From the NCBI GenBank assembly GCA_022575985.1, contig JAKSXM010000137.1, positions 14,960,001-15,024,000 on the forward strand: DNA of 64,000 nt, read 5' to 3'. Positions within the stretch are counted from its first letter, which is position 1. The number at the start of each line of letters is the position of its first letter. The position numbers and the translations under genes were made by a program. Origin of the DNA: Anagrus nilaparvatae. Its lineage: Eukaryota > Arthropoda > Insecta > Hymenoptera > Mymaridae. A model generated the notes under the pieces. That model worked only from the letters and a program-made list of their open reading frames with translations. It had not been told where the DNA came from and did not search any database. This document shows positions 52,759 through 64,000 of this stretch, piece by piece.

Positions 52759-53188
52759 CACTGTAAAAAGTAAATTTCTTAGATTTACAAAAAAATAGAA
52801 TTTTTTCGAAAAATTAGTAAATTTTCAAAAAATTTTGTAAACATTCGATAAAAATCGTAAATTTACTAAATTTAGTATATTATCAAAAAATTTGAGAATT
52901 TTCGATTTTTTTTTTTGTTAATTTACGAAAAAAATTGTAAATTCACAACTATTTTTCGTAAATTTACCACTATTTTTTGAAAATTTTCGAAAAAAAAAAT
53001 TGTAAATTATCAATTTTTCTTGCAAATTCACAAAAAAAAATCGAGAATACTCGAATTTTTTGTTAATATACTAAATTTAGTAAATTTACGATTTTTTTCG
53101 AATATTTACAAATTTTTTCGAAAATTTACTAATTTTTCAAAAATTTTAAAATTTTTTTGTTAATATAAGAAAATTACTTTTTACAGTG
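52759..53188. mobile_element. Palindromic TA-type MITE, copy 4
   Basis: A full copy of about 430 bp, with CACTGTAAAAAGTAAATTTC at the left and ...TTACTTTTTACAGTG at the right. It is longer than copy 3 by additional 'aatttacgaaaaa' units in the middle, suggesting that length varies by gain or loss of the roughly 20-bp units. The flanking dinucleotide is TG on both sides, so a TA duplication is not evident here. Confidence 0.85.
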
Positions 53189-53339
53189 TGGTTATCTTAA
53201 ATAGATATACTTTTATTAGAGATAAAGTTTTAGTATTTAGGGGTTTGTTAAGAATCATAAAAATGGTTCTTATTATGTCAGTTATATAAAGTTAATTTAG
53301 CCAAATTATAATTTCTTTCATAAATTATTAAAGTTTCTG

Positions 53340-53690
53340 ATCAAGGGTCTGAAATCAAATGTTTGAAATTCAAAATGACGAATTTCGAACCTTAAAATAT
53401 TTTTTTTTAATGTGAATTTACGAAATCCTTACTTCAGAAATGTGATGAATGACCCCAATAAAATGTTCAGCATCATAGTAAATGAGGAACACCTTCATAC
53501 TATTTTAAGAATAGTAAAAATTGTTAGATACTGAAAATGCTTAAAAAAATTTGGACTCTTTTTGATACTAAGTACCCACTATTTTGTTTTTAAAATTTTT
53601 ATTTCAAAATTGTGATCAGCGACTTCAAAAACTCTAAAAAGGTATACATATGTGGCTCAATTACCAGAATTTTGTAATTAGAATTTGCAT
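53340..53690. repeat. Degraded 'atcagcgac'-type repeat, copy B
   Basis: 'caaaattgtgatcagcgact' and 'ggtatacatatgtggctcaa' align in order with copy A at 44.64 kb. It lies between the MITE at 52.8-53.2 kb and eIF5B exon B. Confidence 0.4.
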
Positions 53691-53934
53691 TTTTTGCTTA
53701 CTTTTAGTAAATAATCGTCATTACTTAAAGCTGGTCTTTGTAAAGTGGATTTAACCTTCAAAATTGTTATTAGGAACCGACTGAGAAGGATCCATGATCC
53801 TTTTAATATATTTTTGGAAGCAAATTATTGGCACTTAAATAATTTCGTAACTGCCTTAAAAAATTAGGCAAAATTCGAAGGAATAATGAAATTGTTGAAA
53901 GTTTACGTAAGAATTAATAAAAATATTAAATTAC

Positions 53935-54142
53935 CTGAGGTAGTACACGTATTTTACAAGGAAAAACAGCAATATGTTTATGTTCATCACGTTTACGTTG
54001 CTTTAATTCCTCTCTGTAATTTGTAAATTTATCAAATAAATGATAAATAATATCCGCTTGAAATATTTTTACACCTAATGAATCAGCAAGTTCTTGTGCA
54101 TCTCTTTCAATTTTAACATCGAATGCCAGAATTGTCGCGTAC
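53935..54142 (-). CDS. eIF5B: eIF5B exon, end of domain III and linking helix (exon B)
   Basis: The exon has 208 bases: one base completing the Gln codon of the upstream exon, then 69 codons. It starts with YATILAFDVKIERDAQ, the end of eIF5B domain III. A charged stretch follows (FDKFTNYREELKQRKRDEH, about residues 38-54), matching the long helix 12 that links domains III and IV in the archaeal and yeast structures. It closes with HKHIAVFPCKIRVLPQ, leading into domain IV. The acceptor is TTTGTATTTCAG, ending at 54143; the donor is GTAATT below 53935, phase 0. No stop or frameshift is seen, and the residues expected in the family are present, so this looks like a functional gene rather than a retrocopy. 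The next exon continues in frame with YIFNSRDPIV, as expected. Confidence 0.95.
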
Positions 54143-54964
54143 CTGAAATACAAAAATCATTCTTACTTCCTGCCTCTATTCATGAAAAATAACTTACATT
54201 TCCTTTAATTTATCAAAAGTTTCAATATTTTTAAATTGAATAAAGATTTAATCATTCATAAAATAAAATCTTTATTTTTCTTTAAAAAAAAAATTAAGTA
54301 TCATACAGGATGTACTTAAAAAAGAAATTGCAAAAATTTTCATTTTTATTCATCTATAAAATTAAAATTGATTTTCTATTGAATAAAATATAATTTAACT
54401 ATTCATCTTCAATAATATAAAAGATTTTAATCAAAATATAAATGTCATTTTTTATTTTCAATTGAACTAAATAAAAAATGATTTTTTTTAAATTTAATGT
54501 CTTCCTTTTTTTTAAGTGTATAAGAAAGTGGAAACTTCCTTTCTCCAATAAAAGATAAAATTCAGGTATATTAAAAAATAAAATTAATGCGTTTCACTGA
54601 ATATTGAAATTTCCTTTTCTTTTTTAGATCAATAATAATTTTATTGGCTTTTATTATTCAGAATATATTAACCAGATATAAATTGCTACTTAAAGTTTTA
54701 TTGTTAATTTTGATTTTTTAGGACGAATTTAAGTTTTTTTTGTTTGAGGATAATGGGTTTATTATCTGCTTGAATAAATATTTATTATAAAAAAGTATTT
54801 TTTTAAATTATATTGCTAAGATTGATAAAAGGACTTATACATTATTTTTATGACAATTGAGGTTCATGATGGGGCTCTACGGTTCCTCAAACATTGACAA
54901 ATTGTCCTTAATGGCTAAAAATCTGTTTACCTAAGAATAAAAAATTTTATTTATCACGATTTTA

Positions 54965-55095
54965 ACCAAAATTATTTAAAAAAGGTAGTGTCAACTGTTT
55001 AGGAAATTGATTTGCTTCTAACTTTCGGGACAGGTTGTGATAATTGGAAAATACATCCCCCATATCCTCAGTTCACCTGAATGGGCCTCCTGGAC
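54965..55095 (-). repeat. Dispersed repeat, copy 2 of 2
   Basis: The inverted partner of 26215-26410, containing 'agtgtcaactgtt' and 'gatttgcttctaactttc'. It lies beside a poly-C/G repeat copy in the A-B intron of eIF5B. Confidence 0.55.
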
Positions 55096-55154
55096 CTATA
55101 AATTAGACCCCATAGCAGGATATTATGCTAAAAGATAGGGTTTGAAGGCCTGGA

Positions 55155-55410
55155 AATCGAGGGGGGAGGGTCAAATGGGACTTAAAATAATTTAAATTTA
55201 GGGACTTTGAAAAATCTGGGCTTAGGGACTTAATACAGATTTATGGACTTGGAATAATATATATTTAGGGACTTAGAATGATTCAGGTGTATAGGGACAT
55301 AGAATAATTTTTATTTAGGGACTTAAAATAATTCAGGTTTAGGGACTTGGAATAATTTTGATTTAGGGACCTAGAATAATACGCGTTTAAGGAATTTTTG
55401 TCTATTAAAG
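55155..55410 (-). repeat. Poly-C/G repeat family copy with tandem ~25-bp units
   Basis: It starts 'gggggagggtcaaatggga' and continues as about nine near-tandem units of the form 'tttagggacttagaataatt', each 22-30 bp. This copy shows the minisatellite core of the family most clearly. Confidence 0.75.
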
Positions 55411-55518
55411 TAATTGGGATTAGCCCATATGCAGAGTAAAGTTAACTAAATATCAAAATTTGAATACAAGTTTGTAAAACTGTATGTGTAAATATAATAA
55501 AATCATTTATACACTTAC

Positions 55519-55595
55519 TGACTATCGTGCTCTAACATAATGGATGCCTTCATCACGTCCTTCTTGACGACAGGACCGATACGTATGCCCGCATA
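55519..55595 (-). CDS. eIF5B: eIF5B exon, domain III part (exon A, 5'-most visible)
   Basis: This exon encodes 25 residues plus two bases of a translation initiation factor eIF5B, the GTPase that joins the ribosomal subunits at the end of initiation in the cytoplasm. Read on the minus strand, it contains the run KKDVMKASIMLEHDS, which is highly characteristic of eIF5B domain III and nearly the same in the human protein as I recall it. The acceptor is a T-rich stretch ending in CAG at 55596-55598; the donor is GTAAGTG just below 55519. The exon ends after the first two bases of a Gln codon (phase 2), and the third base is supplied by the next exon, giving the family's expected Gln-Tyr junction. 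Further upstream exons (GTPase domain, N-terminus) are not visible in the window. The identification is secure; exon edges rest on splice consensus and reading frame. Confidence 0.93.
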
Positions 55596-58500
55596 CTGAA
55601 AAACAAATAAATAAAAAAATTTTTTAAATGACATTTGAAAGAACTTGAACTGATTAATTAAAATTAATGGACAATTTAATTTTTTTTATTTTATTTTATT
55701 TTGTAATGAACTCAATTTAATGTCTATTTTTTTTTTTTAATTTTAAATTGAATTAAAAAAAAAAAATTGTATTTTATTATAAATTAAGAAATCTTATTTT
55801 ATGAACCAAATAAGGAACAATAACTCTAATTAATTTATTGTTTGAAATTCTTAAAGAAATCATTTATGAAGATGTAATAACAGATTTATGATTTATAAAA
55901 TTTCTTTTGAGTTAATTTAATGAATTATTAATTTGAACCAAATTATGACAATTCAAAAATAAAATAAATAAATAAAGTGAGAAATTTTTTAAAATTTTAT
56001 CCTTCTATATCAAGAAATAATCATAAAAATACAGAAAAATCTTGCAAAAATTTAATGTCACTGACAATTTTTACGATGCTTGTTTATTTTTAAAAAAGCA
56101 ATAAAAAAATGTTTTACAACAAATTAAGTTTAATTATTAAAAAAAAAAAAAAATAGATAAAATAAATATTTTAATAATTTCTTCAATGTGTTTTAAAAAT
56201 TATCATTTTTATTATCATTAGCTTCATTATTTTAACGTTTACTTCAATATTTAAATGCAGTAAACAAAAATTATTTATGTTTTTTTAATGATAATTATTG
56301 TAATTAATAATTTTTTCTATTTTTATTACTTGTTTTTTGTCACTTTTAAAAATAAAAAAAAAACCGGATATATACAAAGTATACCTCATCCTGTTATGAT
56401 AAGAAAATTGATATGAAAAATGAGTCAAATGTTGAAAAAAAAAAAATTATTTTTAAAAATTAAATTTTTTATTGTATTAAAATAAACTCATCAATTTAAT
56501 CAATATTACAATATTTTAAAAGCTTTCATTCCATTTCACATTAAAACTTTTTCCATAAGTCAACAGGATGTACTAAAATTGAACTACATCCGTTTTTTTT
56601 TTATTTCCGGTTTCTTATTTTTTAAATTAGAATTGAAAACTTTCTTGAAAATTATTTACATTAAAGAATCTGTAAAATTTTAGCAAACTGGTTGGTTAAA
56701 GTTTTGAAATATTTTTTTAAATCTTAAGTCAGATATTTAATTTGACAAATGTTTTGTCAAAAAATTCTAAATTTATAAAATAGTATGTTTATGCCCATTT
56801 TCAAAAAATATGGTATATTTCAGACAGGTTATATATAAATTATCATCAGAGGCTTTGTCTGGGATTTGATGTATAAATTTTTTTGGAGTCTAGGGAACTT
56901 CAAAATTCTATTTTTCTAAGTTATAAGTAAAAGCAGAGCATTTTAAAATTAACCCCTTCCAGGTAATGTATTTTTTTTTTTACTAAAATAGGTTTTAAAA
57001 ATCAAAGCACTTAAGGCCAGCCCGAAAAAAGAAAAATTGCAAAACCTATTTTGAAATATCTAAGTTTAAAATGAAAAAAATTATGGATTCCTTGCTGATA
57101 AGTTCTTCAAATAAATATTGAATCCTAAAAGTTCAGGAGGGAAATCCTTTTTGAAACTAAAAAGGCGAATTTTTTCTAACAAAATAATAGAAATATCAAA
57201 ATTTTTAATAAAATATTGAAAATTATGACCCAAAAAATGACTGTCCAAAATTAAGAATCGAACCTAAGAAATTGAAAATTTATAGCTTAGAATCTTAATA
57301 AATAAAAAATATTTTACACTATTTTTTTCTCATCACAAACTGGGCCCAATTATTTTCCCTCATATAATTTTGGTACCAAAAATATTTATTCCTTCCAAAA
57401 AATAATTCCAAGACAATTAATTAAAAAATTAAATAAAACAGATAAAACAAATTGTATATGAAGCTCCATTACGTAAATCATCATCTGTTTAATCTTAAAA
57501 ATCCAAAAGATAATGTTTTATAATTTATCATGACTTCTAAACTTCAAAAAATTTTTCGTTATACATATAAAATCAAACAGGCTTCCAAGAAACCCTTCTG
57601 CAAACATATATTTATATAAAAAATAAAATAAAGTAACAAAAAAGTTGACTAAAAAAGCTCTTTAAGAAGAACCAGTCAAAAAAAATAAAAAAGATATGCA
57701 TGAAGAGAATCTTTACAGCACATGTTTTAAATTTAAAAAAAGTAAATCACAAAATTTACCAATTGAAGTATACACATTTGTAAATTTGTATATTAGTCTA
57801 GACATTTTTTGCCAGACTGGGTATCACGAATCACTAGAAATTATAATAAACTGACAATTTTGGCTTATAAGGCTGCATTTTAATTACAATAAACTCTTTG
57901 ACCAACAATCCAGCCTATTTAGCCTTAATTTATCCAAATTTGTTGCTACCATTTAAAAACTGTCTTTTACACCTAGAAACTCATGAGTAGCTCTGCTAAA
58001 AATTTGCTTACAAGCTGTTGATTTTTTAAGCATTTAATTGATAATTTACAATTTTGAGCTTTTAAAGTTATAAAATTCAAACTTCAAACCCTAAAAATAA
58101 ATTCAGGCCTGAATTTCATTTTATTTTCAAAGTATGACCTTACTTTTTATATTAACTAATACTAAAAAAATAAGCATCAGTGTACCATCTAATATATCAC
58201 AAATGCATAAATTCGTATATTTACCATTCAAAAATAGCAATTCTGACGACGCATATTTTTTTAAAAAAATCTTATTTATTTACATATATATGTGCATCAT
58301 TTTGCACTATAAACAATTTTTCACACATACAAAACTTAAAAATTATAAATATGTAGATATTACAAAGATAGAGTGAGATAAAGATATAGGACATAATTAT
58401 AACGCATGTATATTAAAGGGGTAAAATAAAAAACAGAGATGAAAAGTTTTAGAAACATTTGCAATTAATCACTGCCTTTATAAAACTTTAATTTCGACTA

Positions 58501-61500
58501 CGCCTTCTAATTTTTTTAATTTTATTATTTGAAAATTTATTTTTTTATTAATTATGAACATGAAAAACATTGAAGATGACAGAAATATAAAATTAATATT
58601 TATTTGTAACGAGATAAAAATGTCTAATAATTTTTTCGTAATTGCACACATTTTTGATTGCAATATTTTGATTAAATTTGATAACATTTTTTTAAAAATA
58701 TTATTGGCCATAAAAAATGAGGTTTCAAATTGCAGTTTATTAAACTATCCATATTTTAAAAAATATTTTATTGCTCCTCAATATTTGCTTTTTGTTTACT
58801 TTTAAAATTATTTTTTAAATGAAAAATTTAATAGTAATAATTTTCAATACAAAAATAAAATAATATACACCCAAAAAATTAAATTTTTATTTTAGCCTCT
58901 TAAATCTTACTGCATTCAACTTATGATTACTCTAATAATAGGTATATGGGATATTTCATTCTAATTTGATTTTATTGGCGATCTTACCAGAGGCAGCAAA
59001 AGTTATCTCAAGCCAAAGTTATGAAATGATATGAGGCATGTTAATTATGGCACTAACGAGGGCACTAATTTATTGAAATATTAATTTCTGTAATATTGAA
59101 AATCAAGTCTTTTTTACTAATAGTAGATACATGGTTTAGGTCATGGTTGCTTGAAAATTGCTTGACATGCTTGATGATTCAAGTAGGTATTTCCTCCAAA
59201 TTTCAAGCATTAGCAAATTTCTTATTAAAAATAATTCTTTTCAAGAATTAATTTTATAAGAAAATTTAAATAATTTTTTATTTAAAATATTCTCATCTTT
59301 ATTACAAAAATTTGTCGTTTAGACTTTTAATTTTTACATGGAACATGTAATAGGACTACTTCATAAGGCCTACTAATAAAAAGGTAGTGGAGGTAGGAGG
59401 AGTAAATGTCCTTACTTTTCTAATAACTCATGTTAGTTTACCCACTAGTACCAAAACTTTTGGACCCTTGAAACTTAACCTACTATTTTTGCCCTTTCTC
59501 CAACTCTTTCAAATTCGTACTTCGATTTAACATGAAACGCTCAATATAAAAACTCTTAAAAAAACATAATAATAGTAAGATACATATTTACGATTAAATT
59601 ATTTTTAAACCGGTAGTCAAAAAAATCATATGCACTTAAAAAAAAATCTGTTCGAAAAAAAAGAAATATATATATTAGCGACTTGTTCTTTTTTTTATAT
59701 TCTGACATTGTAAAGATACGTAGGTATATTTCATATATGTTTATATATAATTAAAGTAAAAAACGAAAACAGGACCTAAATAATAAAACATACCACCAAA
59801 AAAAAGATTGTAGGTATAAGAGTAAAAAGTATAATCTTGTAAAAAAAATAACATGGGCGTTTAGAAGGACTTCCGGTCAGTTTCATAAATATATTACTTT
59901 TTTTTACGTCGAAAGATGCAAGTCCAGTAACATATCATTTTTTTTTTTTTAAAGTTATTATTGTAAGCTTTCATTTTTAAATATAAAAAAGTAGTTTATC
60001 TCTTTATTTTTTCTCTTCTTTTTCCTGTAAAACGTAGCTAATTTATGTGTTTAAAGATGGTTGTGTGTAATTTACAAATTCATATTAATTCTGCATTATT
60101 AAATATATGCTTTTTTTAAATTATTTTTTTTTGGTGCACAAAAAATTTTTAATTGATAATTTACTTGCTGTTATTTGGTATTATCGGTTTTTTTTTTTGG
60201 TTTATGCTGAAAGAAACTATTTCGAACAAAATTCATGTATTTTTTGAATAATTAAGCCAATTAGATCTAAAAATGATTATTTGTACCCGAAATATTGCAT
60301 TGATATTTTGGAAACTAATGGTCCAAATGATCTAATAGAGCTTAAAATACTCTTAAATTTAATACTACAGACTCAATTTACCTTGTGTAAACGGGGTCAA
60401 TAATTTTTTGTTTTTATGAATATTTTGAATGAACTAATTTTTGACTTCTAATTTTTGAACTTATCAGATAAAATATCACCATAAAAATTTCTGCATGCTA
60501 AAAAATAATTTTATATAAATTGCATGTATTTTAAAATAATAATTAAAATTTTAGTCTTTATTACAATAAAAAAATGTAAGTAAATAAGATATTCCGGAAG
60601 TTTTGTATATATATATATGAAATACAAACGGATATCCGGTATAATGCATACAACAAACTTGTAGTTTACCATTGCAAATAAATGGATTATAAACATACAT
60701 ATAAAATAATGCAAGGGAGATGGTAATTTAAAACTGAAAATATCCGATGCAAAATAACAAACAAAATTTTTTAATGTAACTAATATATTCAAAAAGGTAT
60801 AAATGTAATAAGGTGGAGAAGAAAAGGGAAAAGGTGGTGTATAAATTGCAAATGTTGGTTTGGTTTGTGAGCTTTCGAGTAGCAGGGGTTCAGAATAAAA
60901 AATAAGGGTTTTGGGAGACGTTAACGTATTTGAGCGGGAGCGGACAAAATATGATAAAAAAGGTTATTATTAAAAAATTAAGTATTATTTTTTACATAGT
61001 ATTTGGGATTTATGAAGTTGCTAAATTCAAAGAGTAATTTAAAAAATTTTTAACATTTAATCTAAGGGCTAAAAATATTAATTTGGCGGGAAAAAACTAA
61101 ATATTTAGAGGGTTTTCACGCTTTTTCTTACTGGCGCTAGCGAATTAAAGTAGACTCTAGGATAAAAAAATAGGCTCTACTAGAAGTTACTGAAATAACC
61201 GATTTGTGTAAACACAACCTAAATGCATGGAACATATTTACCTACAGCTGAGGGCTAGGTAGATTGCATAAATTTTACGCAACGTTGCAATACAATTTTC
61301 TAATTTTATAATTTGTAATTATCACTTATACTAGATGTTAAGATTTTAATCCCAAATTATTCTGATTCCCTAAATCCGTATTTGGTATTATATTCCAAGT
61401 CCCTATACTTGAATTATACTAATATTTTAAATCCCTTAACTTTAATTATTCTAAGTCTCTAAATCCAGAATATTTTAATTCTAGAAATCGAAATTATTTT

Positions 61501-64000
61501 AAGTCTCGTTTGAACCCCCCCCCCCCCTCATTAATTGGACAAATTCGATCCGCATTAATTTTCGGATTCTTACGGGTACCCCTCCCTACAAAAATGTTCC
61601 ATGTTAAAATTAAAGCGTGCCAGGGTTTTCAAAATAACCTAAAATTATAATCAAGAAGTTTTGACTTAAAGAGAACCACAAAATTGTCTTAAAATGAAAA
61701 ATTTTAGGAAAATAATTCGAAATTCAAGTGCAAATTTTTAATCCAATCCTTTGACTGTAAAATGAGAACTATGCATTTCCAATTTCCATTACGATTTTAA
61801 TTAAAAAAATATATTACCCCAAATTTAACAAACTCTATAAAAACTCATTTTATAATTTAGACCACCTTCAGAAAGAATTCTTGATAAAAGCAACTAGGAG
61901 GTCAAAGATCTCATAATACACAAATACTTACAAAAGAAAAAAAAAAATAAAATTAATAATATTTAATTAAAAAAAATTTAATATAAACTTCAAATAAAAT
62001 AAAGAAAAAGAAAATAATAAAGACTCTTTAGTTTATTTTTACCCCTAAAAATTAATCAAAAGCAAGCAAAAAAAAATTGTTTTAATAAGACAGTTAAATT
62101 AACTTTGTTCATATAAATACACTGTCACTTTTTTATGATATACACCTTTATATAAGATTACACGAAACACCTAAAAAGCAAAACTAAAGACAATTAAAAT
62201 TATCAGTGGGTATTTTGTTTTTGGTATAAAAGATATTTAATTTTTTATTTCAATCATACTTAATACTTTTTAATTAAATGTTATTTATGCGATTTTTTTA
62301 AATAATTTTTCAATTATGGAAAGGGAAATAACAAAGTAAAGTTTATTTAAGCCCTTTCTACATCAGGTTAAAAGTCGATATTAAATCAAGTCTATAGTTT
62401 TATAGTGTAGTTGGGAGATATTAGACTAAATTTAGTATCTACTGTTAATTTGGTTTAGAAAGGGCTTTAATTTGATACAGAAGGGACTCTAAAAGAGTTG
62501 ATTTGTAATATCAAATAGCATTTTACGATCCATGGTCGGAGAAGAATTATTGAGGTTAAAGTCTTTCAAAGCAGTTCAGGAGCCCTCTAAAATTTGTATA
62601 GGTTTTGCAGCGATACAAGTTTTTATTTTTGTCAACAAAATTTGCAGTCAAAAGCTATTCCCACCCTATTTCATTAAATTTCGATTTTTCTTTATATAAA
62701 TTAATTACTTGCTAGGAATATTTTATTTCAAATTGGTATAAAAAGACACAGTTTCAACAAAGTTTTCTTTTTTTTTTTAATAAAAAAAAGCTTTTGATTT
62801 TTATACGATGCCTTTTTAAAACAATTCAGTATTAAAATTTTTCTCGCAAGTGAAATTCATTAAAATATTTTAAAATTATTAACAGAAATAAAAGAGTGTT
62901 TTTTATCGGATCTAAATTCAGAAAAAAATTATTCATGGAAACCTCAGAAGTTTTCCTTCCCAGGATGTGATTTCCGGCTTCCTAACAACCGGAAATTACA
63001 CGCTTCCTGCCCCAGCGACAAAAAAAAATATAGTTTTTCATTATATTTGTAATTTCAGTTAGGATTTACTTAAAAATGAACAGTTTCAAAAATAAATCTC
63101 TGAATTCTATAATTTAAAAAATTGTTTTAAGAAGTATAAATTATAATTTATTATTTTAAATTCGCTACCAAATAAATCATAAAATATATGTCCAAATGCA
63201 CCCTATGATTATCTACATTTTAAAATTTAAAGAATAAAAAAAATCCTACATGGTACTGACTAAAACGAAAAATAATAATAATTATAAAAGCCTTTGAAAA
63301 TTTATGATATAATTGAACTGTTATTATATTTTGTTGGTTTTCTTAATTTTTTCGCTTCACTTTATTTATGGAATGGAATTCTAGACGCAAAGCAAATTTA
63401 AGAATTATAAAACTCGAAATTAGAAGAAAGAAATACTTTGCGTTTTTTTAGTGGTGGTATAATTTCGCTATCACAACTCTTAGTATGATTATCCTAACCT
63501 CAAAAATTTCCTTCATTCTAATTTTCCAGGCATTTTTTACATAAATATCTTAAACAGCTTAAAAAACGCTGCCAAACAATTGGCACTATGGTTCCTCATT
63601 AGCAATAACAATATGTACTTAATGGTCTATTTTACCTAACAAATTATATTACTGTATAAGAAAAACTAAAAATCATCTTTTCCTTGATATTGTCAGTTTA
63701 ACATCTCATGGAAAAAATTAGATTTTTTACATAAAAAAAAGATTTTTTTACACCAGTACATTATCTTCTTTTATGATATGTTGGACAGTTTTTGGTGTAG
63801 CTGGTGTAGTTATATTGAAATTCTAAAATTAGTATTTCCATAGAAAAAAATGAGGTATTAAAATGAGTAAAAAATGTAAACCCATAAGAAAGAGAAACCA
63901 AAAATTACTTATTAATTAAATGCATAAAATTAAGTAGTATTAACAAACCAATAATAATTACTATCGTACTTAAAAAATAAATATCAGTTAAAATATAATA
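55596..64000 (-). other. Upstream eIF5B intron, no further exon found
   Basis: The acceptor before exon A implies a preceding exon encoding the middle of domain III. No such exon was recognised up to the right edge. The only structured features are the poly-C repeat copy at 61197-61607, three CCGGAAG-type sites (59.87, 60.59 and 62.97-62.99 kb) and AT-rich filler. Open frames such as 58134-58376, 58478-58805 and 60511-60792 are compositionally random. Confidence 0.6.
61197..61607 (+). repeat. Poly-C/G repeat family copy, uninterrupted
   Basis: It runs from 'aaccgatttgtgtaaacac' and 'gcatggaacatatttacc', through 'ctagatgttaagatt' and several 'taagtccctaaa' units and a poly-C run, to 'aaaaatgttccatgtta'. 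At 61332-61333 it holds the empty TA site occupied by the MITE in the 51.3-51.9 kb copy. Confidence 0.8.

Larger units (their letters stand above)
49217..53934 (-). other. eIF5B intron between exons B and C (4,718 bp)
   Basis: A phase-0 intron with donor GTAATT and acceptor TTTTTAG. Much of it is transposon-derived: a roughly 1.1 kb element with terminal inverted repeats (49826-50920) that contains a poly-C repeat copy, a second poly-C/G copy at 51.3-51.9 kb split by a MITE (51435-51801), and another MITE copy (52759-53188). A degraded 'atcagcgac' repeat lies at 53.3-53.7 kb. Confidence 0.85.
54143..55518 (-). other. eIF5B intron between exons A and B (1,376 bp)
   Basis: A phase-2 intron with donor GTAAGTG and acceptor TTTCAG. 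It holds one copy of the poly-G/'agggacttagaataa' repeat (about 55155-55410) and, next to it, a copy of the dispersed repeat shared with 26.2-26.4 kb (about 54965-55095). The rest is unremarkable AT-rich sequence. Confidence 0.85.

Noticed and set aside
60511..60792. 93-residue hydrophobic minus-strand frame
   Set aside because: Poly-Ile/Phe/Tyr composition typical of random frames in this DNA.
55600..64000. Search for the upstream eIF5B exon (domain III start, GTPase domain)
   Set aside because: No stretch matching the expected Glu-Ala-Leu-Leu-type helix or G motifs was found on the minus strand.

Overview
The window is very AT-rich eukaryotic DNA. By eye well over three quarters is A+T, with long homopolymer runs, a few microsatellites and isolated poly-C/poly-G tracts. 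Gene content and transposon types suggest an insect or other arthropod; I cannot name the species.

Only one host gene can be supported. It is the 3'-terminal part of the translation initiation factor eIF5B, on the minus strand. Four exons are recognisable, from 5' to 3' of the gene: 55519-55595, 53935-54142, 49121-49216 and 20576-20737. They join in frame with canonical GT/AG sites and encode the end of domain III, the linking helix and most of domain IV. The introns are 1.4 kb, 4.7 kb and 28.4 kb. The last roughly 30 residues expected of the family are not found in the remaining 20.6 kb, and no exon is found upstream in 55.6-64.0 kb. The gene therefore appears to fill the whole window and to run off both ends.

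Everything else is intronic or flanking DNA, much of it mobile-element debris. The main items are: (1) four copies of a TA-inserting palindromic MITE (20-428, 37552-37759, 51435-51801, 52759-53188) built from a roughly 20-bp pseudo-repeat around TCGA; (2) two copies of an element made of 130-150 bp tandem units (17471-18210, 42655-43296), with two weaker relatives; (3) a family with poly-C tracts and repeated 'aagtccctaaa' units (7.5, 9.6, 47.4, 50.4, 51.3, 55.2 and 61.2 kb), one copy of which is split by the MITE; (4) foldback elements at 34649-35624, 39904-40106, 48606-48953 and 49826-50920; (5) a Helitron-like element (14228-14998); (6) a decayed Ty3/gypsy retrotransposon 3' half (15120-16634) with polypurine tract and LTR start; (7) a tRNA-Thr-like SINE or tRNA relic (32949-33020).

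No operon, CRISPR array, functional RNA gene or new protein system was seen. The most informative observations are the exact empty/filled site pair proving TA duplication for the MITE, the repeat architecture of two MITE families, and a scatter of CCGGAAG motifs that looks over-represented for such AT-rich DNA.
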